Positions 21,695 through 30,698 of a stretch of 64,000 nucleotides of DNA are shown one piece after another. The position numbers and the translations under genes were made by a program. Numbering within the stretch: the stretch's first letter is position 1; the number at the start of each line of letters is the position of its first letter. The stretch is taken from positions 186,001-250,000 of the forward strand of contig WPDH01000121.1 of the NCBI GenBank assembly GCA_019137255.1. Direction: 5' to 3'. The DNA is from Corinectria fuckeliana (Eukaryota; Ascomycota; Sordariomycetes; Hypocreales; Nectriaceae). The notes under the pieces are model-generated. The model saw nothing but the letters and a program-made list of their open reading frames with translations. It did not search any database and was not told the DNA's origin.

Positions 21695-23085
21695 ATGGCT
21701 TACAACGATGATTCGGTGCTGGCACGACTCTCGTCGCTCAACGAGAGCCATGACAGCATTGCCACAGCAGCCCAATGGATCATGTTTCATAGGTAGGCCA
21801 CATCCGTTCAGATCGAGATGCGTTCAACTTTCGAGGACGGGATAACTGATCAGACCACAGGCGACATGCAGATCGAACGGTGCAACTCTGGGTGCAACGC
21901 CTGAAGGACTCATCCAGCACAAAGCGTCTGAGTCTTGTCTACCTTGCCAATGGTATGTTTGCTCCCGTTTTTTTCCTTATTTGATGAGTCCACAACTAAC
22001 TTGATTGGGAAATCACAGAGGTGGCTCAACAATCCAAGATCCGTCACAAGGACGACTTCATCACGGCATTTGCGCCTGTCATAGCCGAAGCTATTTCCAT
22101 CGCATACAAAGGAGCAGCCGCTGATATCCAGTCGAAACTCAAGCGGGTAGTGGATGTTTGGAGGGATAGGGCTATCTTTGAAGCCCCAATTCAGGCGGCT
22201 ATTGATGCTCGTATTGGAGGTGAGCCCGGTTCAGGATTCTGTGTTTCTCTAGCGCCATTGCTAACAAAATCTGCAGACCTAGACAAAGCTCGTGGTAGTG
22301 CCAAACCTGGCTTTGGAGGATCTCCCTTTGGTGGTCCAGCAGCCGTCCCCTCGGAGTTCGCTCCCCTAGTCTCCGCGCACCAGACTGTTGGCAAGTTGAG
22401 CATTCCCCTGAAGGCCATCATTGCCTCTGCCAACCAGGAATACGAAAAACAAACCGACTCTGCCATCCCAGTGCCATCGGCACCAGTCTATGCCGCCCGT
22501 CTCCATGGTCTTCTCAAGACTCTGGCGAATGCTGAGAGTGCCGTTGCGGAGTGCGTGAAGGCACGGGAAGACTTGATATCTGGGTTAGAGAAGCTTCTCG
22601 ATGCCAACCGCGCAGCTTTGGAAGAGGATAAAGATGCCGCAGCCCAGCTGTTGAGCAGGAAAAGCGAGGTGGAAGAAAAGAAGCATCAAGTTGAACTAGC
22701 CATCATGCGTGCTCTAGGTCCCGCCGAGAACAATGGCGAGCCGGGAGAGGGAGGCTCAACAAATACACCGCCTGAGCCCGACAGACCCGAGATGGAGGCT
22801 CTCACTCCCCCTGCCATGGAAGCTTTCACTCCCCCTTCCTTGCACGACGAGCGTTTCGAGCCTGCTGCTCCCATGGAGGAAACAGGCTTGGAGAAGCAGG
22901 CTTCAGGAGACGGCATCGAGATGCTCTCGAGCTTAGCGTCATCCTATCAGTCTTTACCTATCTCGACCAATGGAGCTAACAAGCGACGTCGCGTGGACGA
23001 CGGTGACGACTTTCCGGACTTGGGAGGAGATGATGGCATCGATGCAGACGTGGCAGAGATGCTGAAGGAGGGGAGCAAGGCATGA
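21695..23085 (+). CDS. RTT103: CID-domain protein of the Rtt103 type (RNA polymerase II CTD interaction)
   Basis: Four exons (21695-21792, 21861-21952, 22019-22219, 22277-23085) give 399 residues. Residues 1 to about 130 form a CTD-interaction domain: VLARLSSLNESHDSIATAAQ, HRRHADRTVQLWVQRLKDSS, LSLVYLANEVAQQS and VVDVWRDRAIF. A coiled-coil region (about 230-290, LEKLLDANRAALEEDKDAAA) and an acidic, Pro-rich tail with a basic patch KRRRVD follow. Rtt103 binds Ser2-phosphorylated RNA polymerase II CTD and works with the 5'-3' exonuclease complex in transcription termination. The third intron (22220-22276) is 57 nt, stop-free and in frame, so it hides inside the reading frame. GTGAGC, GCTAAC and TGCAG mark it, and removal joins ARIG to DLDKARG as expected. 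Confidence 0.85.
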
Positions 23086-23736
23086 TGGCGAGAGGATGCT
23101 TTATGAATGCCAGGATCTATATAGACGGCCAGTCTGTCACAAATGGCGGAGGATTGCTACATTTTCTTTGTTTTCTTTTCTGTCTTCCGCTTGTATTATA
23201 TGGTGGTCTCACTTACATTCCGTTTTTGGGGAAACTGGGGATGTTAGGAAGTCCGTATCTGTAACCGTAGTTCATCGACCTTACCAGTCTATATACTCCA
23301 CAGAACCGGCAGTCTGTTAATGTTTCTTTCTTCTTTGTGGCCCACGGTAGTATTAATTTTGTCGCGAATAACATGAGCGCATCTAAGCCATGGCAGGTCA
23401 GCAATTCCGTCGCGACTCGGCGTTGTGGGTGCCGCATTCGGCCAGCGTCTCGGGCAGTCGGATCGGCCGGGCTGGGCGCCGTAGTTCCGACCGAGGGACG
23501 CCACAGGCGGCGGGATGGAATCCACCAAAATTTCACCTTTGCTCTCTGCAACTTCGGAGGCTGGGAAATGCCGCGACGATGACGGCATCGCAGGCTATTC
23601 AACTCTGATATCCTATCCGCACTGCTCGCAATATCGCGCCTAATCACGGCTTGGCTCTGATCGACCTTGGCGACAACAGCACAGTGCTGATGATGCCCTG
23701 GCAAGAGGCCGTCTGAACAACCCCCCACCCGTCACC
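23086..23736. other. Spacer between the Rtt103-like gene and the Mdl1-like gene
   Basis: This spacer holds the 3' region of one plus-strand gene and the promoter of the next. Pyrimidine-rich sequence occurs around 23161-23200. Several short antisense frames overlap it, none with a family pattern. No exon is visible. Confidence 0.5.
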
Positions 23737-26166
23737 ATGGTTTCGAAAGTAGCCCGCCGAGTGCTGCTCCCTCGCATCGCCGAGAGCTCTCCGTTTGTCC
23801 CCCAAATGTCTCTCGCGACATCGCGGAGTCCATTGGCAGCTGCTCTTCGCAAATCCGACTCTCCTTACCTCCAGGCGAGATCGTTCCACGACTCGGCCTC
23901 CCGCCACGCCGTCCTACCACCGTTCTCTATCGCGACATTCCGATCCTCGGCCGTCCCTAGCCCTCAACCACGCTCCCAGCTTTTTCAGCTTCACAGCCGA
24001 GTTGCTTCCTGTCACGGCCCTATAAGCGCGGCCTTGCGCCAATTTTCTACAGCTCCCCGCCTGCTTCAGGACGCTCAATCCAAGGTCGAAGACGCTATCA
24101 AGAAGACTACCGAGCCGGGGGTACAGAGCAGCCCAAACGAAGATGGACACAAGCATGAGTTTGAAAAGAGCGAGAGGGCGGCTCGGGCCGCCCAAGTCAA
24201 CCTTTCTGCCAAGCTGTCCAAGGAGGGCAAGGGGGCTGGTGGTAAGGCTGGCTCGTCGGAGATCTGGCGGCTGATCAAGATTGCGCGGCCGGAGCTACGA
24301 TGGCTTGCCATCGCCTTTGTATTCCTCGTCATCTCCTCCAGCGTCACTATGTCCATTCCTTTCTCCGTCGGCCGTATCCTGGATCTCGCCAGCAAAGGCG
24401 AAGCCGAGGACGTTCGCCTCTTTGGCTTGACCCTGAACCAATTCTTCCTCAGCCTTGGAGCCATCCTAACTCTGGGTGCAATGGCCAACTTTGGCCGCGT
24501 GATTCTCTTGCGCATCGTTGGTGAGCGGGTCGTGGCTAGACTTCGGTCACAACTGTACCGCCGCACCTATGTCCAGGACGCCGAGTTCTTCGATGCGAAC
24601 CGAGTTGGAGATCTGATTTCCCGTCTCAGCTCCGATACAGTAATTGTGGGCAAGTCAGTTACGCAGAATATCAGCGATGGCCTTCGAGCCCTGTTCAGTG
24701 GAGGTGCTGGTTTTGCCATCATGGTGTGGACCAGCCCTAAGCTCACCGGCTTGTTACTCTTGATGTTTCCCCCGATCGCCGTCGGTGCCTTTTTCTACGG
24801 ACGAGCCATCCGGAACATTAGCAGGTCCATTCAGAAGAATTTGGGAACCCTGACCAAGATTGCCGAGGAGCGTCTGGGCAACATTAAAACCAGCCAAGCG
24901 TTCGTGGGTGAAGTACAAGAAGTGGGCCGCTATAACCGACAGATTCGCAGGATCTTTGCTCTGGGTAAGAGGGAATCGCTGGTTGCCGCCACTTTCTTCG
25001 CATCAACTGGCTGGGCTGGAAACATGACAATTCTAGCTATGCTGGTCGTGGGAGGTAACTTCGTGAGGTCTGGTGCAATGACCATGGGAGAACTAACATC
25101 ATTCATGATGTACACGGCATTTGCAGGATCCAGCCTCTTCGGTCTCTCGGGCTTCTACTCGGAGCTCATGAAGGGCGTTGGTGCAGCCAGTCGATTGTTC
25201 GAGCTTCAGGACCGCAAGCCGGGAATCCACCAAACGTCTGGCGTCCCTGTCAAGTCGGCGCAAGGCATCATCAAGTTCACTGACATAACATTCGCCTACC
25301 CCACCCGGCCGGCTGTCAAGATCTTCAATGGCTTAAACTTCGAGATTCCATCCGGCAGCAACGTCTGTGTAGTTGGTCCGTCAGGGGGTGGAAAGTCGAC
25401 CGTTGCTTCTCTCTTGCTTCGATTCTACAACCCTACATCCGGCACGATCACCATCAATGGCGTGGACGTCTCGACTATGAACGTAAAATCTCTGAGAAGA
25501 CGCATTGGTATGGTGTCGCAAGAGCCTGTTCTATTCTCAGGCACCATTGCCGAGAACATTGCCTACGGAAGACCCAATGCCGACCGAAGGGACGTGATTG
25601 CAGCTGCCCGCAAAGCCAATTGCAACTTTATCAGCGATCTTCCCGAAGGCCTCGAGACTCAGGTCGGAGCCCGGGGATCACAACTGTCAGGAGGGCAGAA
25701 GCAGCGCATTGCCATCGCGCGAGCTCTGCTCAAGGATCCTGATATTTTGATCCTGGACGAGGCCACGTCTGCTCTTGATGCCGAGTCTGAGACGCTGGTC
25801 AACGAGGCGCTAGCTGGTCTGCTACGCGGTCGTAATACCACTATCTCCATTGCGCACCGACTGTCGACCATCAAGCGGTCAGACCAGATCATTGTCCTCA
25901 ACAGCGACGGCAAGGTCGCGGAGATTGGAAACTACAGCCAGCTTGCGGCAGATCCCGGAAGCGCGTTCAGCAAGCTGATGGAGTGGCAGATGAGCGGTGG
26001 GGACGTGGTGCCCGAGAAGAGGGGGTCAGAGTCTAGGGCGCATATCACTGAGGCCGAGGAGCTTGAGGACGACTTGGAGAGACTGGAAGAGGATGAGGTC
26101 GAGGAAACTGAGGACGAGACGGTGGAGGTGGAAGTTGTCAAGGGCGAGGAGAAGCGACGACCTTGA
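23737..26166 (+). CDS. MDL1: Mitochondrial half-type ABC transporter of the Mdl1/ABCB10 group
   Basis: A single exon of 809 residues starts at an ATG in a good context (CACCATGG). The first about 110 residues are rich in Arg, Ser and Ala, a mitochondrial presequence. A transmembrane domain follows, with about six spans between residues 185 and 480 (AIAFVFLVISSSVTMSIPFS and similar). The nucleotide-binding domain holds Walker A GPSGGGKST (547-555), signature LSGGQ (650-654), Walker B ILILDE (about 670-675) and an H-loop His near 707 (SIAHRLSTI). The order is TMD then NBD, so the protein should dimerise. Yeast Mdl1 exports peptides from the mitochondrial matrix; Mdl2 or a related paralogue is a possible alternative name. 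The last about 50 residues are strongly acidic (EEDEVEETEDETVEVEV), which is unusual and of unknown purpose. Confidence 0.9.
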   Translation: MVSKVARRVLLPRIAESSPFVPQMSLATSRSPLAAALRKSDSPYLQARSFHDSASRHAVLPPFSIATFRSSAVPSPQPRSQLFQLHSRVASCHGPISAALRQFSTAPRLLQDAQSKVEDAIKKTTEPGVQSSPNEDGHKHEFEKSERAARAAQVNLSAKLSKEGKGAGGKAGSSEIWRLIKIARPELRWLAIAFVFLVISSSVTMSIPFSVGRILDLASKGEAEDVRLFGLTLNQFFLSLGAILTLGAMANFGRVILLRIVGERVVARLRSQLYRRTYVQDAEFFDANRVGDLISRLSSDTVIVGKSVTQNISDGLRALFSGGAGFAIMVWTSPKLTGLLLLMFPPIAVGAFFYGRAIRNISRSIQKNLGTLTKIAEERLGNIKTSQAFVGEVQEVGRYNRQIRRIFALGKRESLVAATFFASTGWAGNMTILAMLVVGGNFVRSGAMTMGELTSFMMYTAFAGSSLFGLSGFYSELMKGVGAASRLFELQDRKPGIHQTSGVPVKSAQGIIKFTDITFAYPTRPAVKIFNGLNFEIPSGSNVCVVGPSGGGKSTVASLLLRFYNPTSGTITINGVDVSTMNVKSLRRRIGMVSQEPVLFSGTIAENIAYGRPNADRRDVIAAARKANCNFISDLPEGLETQVGARGSQLSGGQKQRIAIARALLKDPDILILDEATSALDAESETLVNEALAGLLRGRNTTISIAHRLSTIKRSDQIIVLNSDGKVAEIGNYSQLAADPGSAFSKLMEWQMSGGDVVPEKRGSESRAHITEAEELEDDLERLEEDEVEETEDETVEVEVVKGEEKRRP

Positions 26167-27017
26167 AACAACATAATCATCAACTACAAAAAATCGAAAG
26201 AAAAAAAATATGTAACCGCAAGAACAAGACGACGCAAGATCTTCTCCGCCGACACTCGGCATATTGACAGGATGTAATGTCACGGGCTCAGTCGATGAGG
26301 ATTTGGTCCCGAGGGGCGGTATAGAAGAAATCATGTATATTATTTATCCACTATGTACGTCTAGGACTCGACCGCAGATGGTCCCCCGGCCAGCAACAGC
26401 ATACGGTAGAGAACTCTACTCGACAGGCATATGTACTCTGTTTTGATGGCGTTGGTTCTGGTACTGGTCTTATGTAAAATAGGCCAAGGGGAGGAGGGAT
26501 GGGCGGCGGTAGGAGGGTCTTTGGCATTGGAGGCTGGCGTGCCATAGACGAGTCTTGAATCTGAATAATTCCTCTTTACCAAGCCTGTCTGTTATGTTCA
26601 GTAAGTAGACTATGTAATTGATCACTACACTAAAAAGTAAGGTATTATACTAGTAGGTCGTGGGACTCCCACTAACAGGTATCTACGTACCTAGACTACC
26701 CATTCCCGGAAAGGTACAGTGCGTTGCGGCGCCGCCCTGTCACATGCTCTAATCACGACAACGGCCATGGGTAATTGGCCAGCGAGCGAGACATTCATCC
26801 TTTTTCACAATATCCATGTCAACAGCATCACGCATCTCTCTTTAGATATACCCTCGATTACTCTACGGCCTCGGCTAATCCCAGTATCTACTTACGGAGA
26901 ATTCTCTTTTCGTGCCGCTTTCCGGATAGATTACATTCTCTGTCTCTGTCTCACTTTCTATCTCTTAAACCTACCCTGTTGATTTTGGAGTTCTCAACAC
27001 CAAACCTCAAGATAGAC
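26167..27017. other. Spacer upstream of the lipase-like gene
   Basis: No exon is visible. A-rich 3' sequence follows the Mdl1-like stop. The right part is the promoter of the alpha/beta-hydrolase gene and contains GTACCTAG-type repeats near 26680-26700. Confidence 0.5.
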
Positions 27018-27979
27018 ATGGCGACCGAAACTGAGGGAACGTTCCAGGTGGGCAATGCCAGCCTGTACACTAAGACGTGGACAGTAAGTCATAGGCCTCG
27101 ATAGCTGCGTGATGGCGTGTCAAGGGGCTCTGATTAACGCGAGGCACCTAGCCCACCGTGCCCATCCGCGCCAAGCTCATTCTCATCCATGGCTTCAGCG
27201 ACCACATCAGCTGGTACAGTGAGTTTCTGCACGACCTGGCTGCCCACGGCATCCAGTCCTTTGGCTTTGATCAGCGCGGCTGGGGTCGCAGCGTCAAGAA
27301 GCCGTCGGACAAGGGCTTCACGGGTCCTACGTCGCAGGTCGTTGCCGACGTGGCCGCCTTTATCCAGGACAAGCTGCCGTCTGCCGAGCCTGTCTTTGTT
27401 CTCGGCCATTCGATGGGCGGCGGCGAGGTGCTTACGTTGGCAGGAGATCCGCAGTACGAGGGCCTGGTGAGCCAAGTTCGCGGTTGGCTCCTCGAGGGGC
27501 CCTTCATCGGCTTCGCGCCCGAGGAAAACCCCAGCTTCCTCAAGGTCGCAGCCGGACGCCTGGCAGGGCGCCTGCTGCCAAAGTTTCAGCTGCACCATGT
27601 CATTCCCGCCGAAAATCTTACGCGGGACAAGGAAGTGGCGCGGGGCATAACAGACGATCCGCTGTGGCACAACACGGGCACGCTCGAGGGCTTGGCTTCT
27701 CTGCTGGACCGAACGGCGGCGTTGGCTTCCGGATCCGTGAATCTCAGCAAACAGGTGCGCTCCCTGTGGCTTGGCCACGGCGATGACGACAAGGCATGTA
27801 GCTACGACGTAGCTATCAAGTTTGCGGAGCGGCAGTCCATCGAGGACAAGACGATCAAGACGTATAAGGGCGGGTACCATGCGCTGCATTTGGATCTGGT
27901 CAAGAAGGAGTTCTACAAGGACGTGGTTGACTGGATCCTAGAGAGGAGCCAACTTGCACCTGTCGAGGCGAAGCTATAG
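27018..27979 (+). CDS. Alpha/beta hydrolase resembling monoacylglycerol lipase (Yju3-like)
   Basis: Two exons (27018-27083, 27152-27979) give 297 residues. After about 25 residues an alpha/beta-hydrolase core begins with LILIHGFSDHISWYSEFLHD, giving the oxyanion HG motif. GHSMGGGE places the nucleophile at Ser109. The acid candidate lies in HGDDDKACSY (about Asp233-235), and the base in GGYHALHLD (about His265). The order and spacing match serine aminopeptidase S33/monoacylglycerol lipases, which cleave monoacylglycerol to glycerol and fatty acid. Yeast Yju3 is the reference. Other esters could be the true substrate. The 68-nt intron has a TTAAC-type branch and removes a stop that the genomic frame would meet. 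Confidence 0.8.
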
Positions 27980-29333
27980 GATAGCTTACTCGACGTGGAC
28001 ATGGTTCCTCTTCAGGAGTATCGGAACAGGACAGCGATGGAGGTGACATGTCTGGGTTATAGAGATAACGGAGCATCAAACTCCAAGGCCCAGCTGGTGG
28101 CCGTTTTCTCCTCAAAGTTACAAGCCATGCCCTCATAGTCTACCTGCCATGTACCTGCCACCTAATCACATTATATCCTTTCTAGCTCAAATAATCCTTA
28201 CACCCGGTATACTCCACGTACTACATCCAGCAGTCTACGAATACTACATGGCGCATTGATTATGTCCCATGCATATCGATTATCTTTCTGGGCCAAGAGT
28301 CCAGCCGCAGCCACAGCCGCAGCCATGCATCTGTCGCGTCAAGCGGGTCCATGACTTTCAGCTCCTGTTCCGGGGATGCCCGAAAACCCAGACTTCTACG
28401 ACGACAAAACGGAAGACGGCAGACGGACCCCCGGGGGGTTGGATCCGGGGCAGATCCGATAATTAAACTATAACTGAACCTCATGCCCCCCGGCTTTTTC
28501 TCTAACCTCCGTCCATCTGCTTCTTTGATCTTTGAGAATGCCGTCTCACGGGCCATCTCCAACGCCGACTCCGACGCCGACGCCGATGCCCAAGAACCCA
28601 CTAGATACAGGCACCAAGGCCACCGCGGGGAAAGGAGGTCCCCCTTTTACCCAGGCTTTTTACCCCGGCTCGTCCTCTCGCCACAGCCAGGTACTTTTGC
28701 TTTTACCCTACGCGCTATCGACGCTGCAAGCGCAGTCGCATACACGGCTGTTAGCACAGTACGGCGGGGACTTTTGCCTTCGGCCCAGCCGTCCAAACGG
28801 GATGAGCAAACATGAACGGTTGACGTAACCCGTTCCTGGCACGTGGGGGAGGCGGAGGCTGCAATTCGATCAGTTGGATGGCGAAGTGGAATATAGCTAT
28901 GCCTTATTTTCGGTCGGGTTTTGCTGATCGCTCGGTGTTGCCAATCAGGCCAACCGCATGGCTGGCCATCTGCGGCTTGCGTTTATTCCCACTTCCAAGT
29001 TCCGCTTCCCATCGCGTGCGCTGGCGTGGGCGTCGAGGAGGGGATTGGTTGATTGGTTACCTTGGAGGCCTTTGTCTTTCTTGTGGACTACTTGGGTTTA
29101 AGAAGTGCTTGCTACTACTTCCCCGGTCTATACTTGGGTAGGTTGCTGTTTGCACCGGATTGTGTCGGTCTTATCTTGTACATCCTCCCACGGGAGCAAT
29201 CTCACACGTCACTATCCGTTATTGACAAGGCCATAGCCACCCCTTCACTCTTTCTCCAAGGCATCCACGTCGCCTACCTAACTCACATCCCACACACACC
29301 TCCCATCCCTCGCCCTGCTCAATATTGCTCAGC
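27980..29333. other. Gene-free spacer upstream of the CDF gene
   Basis: No exon is visible. Short GC-rich repeats such as GCCGCAGCCACAGCCGCAGCC (about 28305-28325) and CCGACGCCGACGCCGATGCC occur. Open frames here are low-complexity (Thr/Pro and Ala/Asp) and not gene-like. The last few hundred bases are the likely promoter of the CDF transporter. Confidence 0.5.
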
Positions 29334-30698
29334 ATGACGCCCGAAGCCCACACAATCACCCACCATCCTCATGCCATCCACCTCCAGCCCGTTGACCGCG
29401 CAAGCAGCAGTCGCAGTCACAGTCGCCGTGTATCGCCATCACGCCACGCCTCAAGCACCGGTATCGAGCCCGATGACAAGGACACCGTCAACCGCACCCT
29501 CACTCACTTGACCGACGTTGAGAGTCAGCTTACAGCCGGCCGCCGTCGTCTCCCGGGCGTCACCGCCGGCTTCGAGAACGACCCCTACAGTCTCTCGCTC
29601 TCCTACAAGACCGACTCGGACCTCGAGCTGATCAAGGCCAACACCTCCCGCAAGCGTGATGACTCCAAGGCCACCAAGGCCGTCCCCGGCCCCAAGGCCT
29701 CTGCCCGCCGTGTCCGCGGCTTTTACAAGCAGCAGAATGAGACCATTGAGCGCATGCTCAAGTCGGTCGAGGAGCACCGCGACGAAGCCCGCCAGGAGGG
29801 CGTCGATGACCAGCTGAAGTTCCGCATCGCTGTCTATGGATCCCTCGCGGCCAATGTTCTCCTCGCTGGGCTCCAGCTCTACGCCGCCATCTCGTCGGGC
29901 TCACTGTCACTCTTCACCACCATGGCCGACTCCGTTTTCGATCCCCTCAGCAACATCACTCTCATCTTATCCAACCGCGCCATCAAGCGCGTCGATCCGC
30001 GTCGCTTCCCTGCTGGCAAGGCCCGTCTCGAGACGGTGGGCAACATTGTCTTCTGCTTTCTGATGGTATCGGTGTCGCTCATCATTATCGCATTTTCTTG
30101 CCAGGAGTTGGCTGAGTCCGACAGCTCTAAGGATTTCTTCCTGCCCTCCGTCATCTCCGTCTGCGCCGCGTTCGCTACCAAGTTCTCCCTCTTCCTGTAC
30201 TGCTGGGCCATCAAGGACAAGTACAGCCAGGTCAACATTCTCTGGCAGGACCACCGTAACGATCTCTTCGTCAACGGATTCGGTATCTTGACGTCCGTCG
30301 GCGGTGCCAAGCTTAAGTGGTGGATCGATCCCATGGGTGCCATCATCCTGTCCATTGGTATCTCGTGCGTCTGGCTGCGCACTGCTTTCGCCGAGTTCCT
30401 ACTCATTGTCGGAGTTACCGCCTCTGTAGAGACGCAGCAGCTCATCACGTACGTCTGCATAACGCACTCTGACGCCATCCAGGGCATCGACACGGTCCGC
30501 GTCTACCACTCGGGCCCGCGCCTGATCGCCGAGGTCGACATTGTCATGGATCGTAACCAGACGCTGCAGGAGAGCCACGACGTTGCCGAGGCGCTGCAAA
30601 TCAAGCTGGAAGATTTACCGGACATTGAGCGTGCCTATGTCCACATTGACTACGAAACGACCCACAAGCCAGAACACACGTTCAAGAAGGACCTGTAA
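29334..30698 (+). CDS. Cation diffusion facilitator transporter, Mn-type
   Basis: A single exon of 454 residues; the ATG at 29334 is the first true start, as the frame upstream begins only with a TTG. The N-terminal about 130 residues are Ser/Arg-rich and contain histidines (HTITHHPHAIH). Six membrane spans follow from about residue 155. The metal-binding signature in the second span is MADSVFDP, DxxxD at Asp199 and Asp203. In the fifth, QDHRNDLFVN gives DxxxD at Asp306 and Asp310. That pattern is the mark of the Mn-transporting CDF subgroup rather than Zn-type HxxxD. A cytosolic domain (about 360-454) ends the protein. CDF proteins exchange a divalent cation for protons across vacuole, Golgi or other membranes. 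The membrane and true ion are inferred. Confidence 0.85.
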   Translation: MTPEAHTITHHPHAIHLQPVDRASSSRSHSRRVSPSRHASSTGIEPDDKDTVNRTLTHLTDVESQLTAGRRRLPGVTAGFENDPYSLSLSYKTDSDLELIKANTSRKRDDSKATKAVPGPKASARRVRGFYKQQNETIERMLKSVEEHRDEARQEGVDDQLKFRIAVYGSLAANVLLAGLQLYAAISSGSLSLFTTMADSVFDPLSNITLILSNRAIKRVDPRRFPAGKARLETVGNIVFCFLMVSVSLIIIAFSCQELAESDSSKDFFLPSVISVCAAFATKFSLFLYCWAIKDKYSQVNILWQDHRNDLFVNGFGILTSVGGAKLKWWIDPMGAIILSIGISCVWLRTAFAEFLLIVGVTASVETQQLITYVCITHSDAIQGIDTVRVYHSGPRLIAEVDIVMDRNQTLQESHDVAEALQIKLEDLPDIERAYVHIDYETTHKPEHTFKKDL

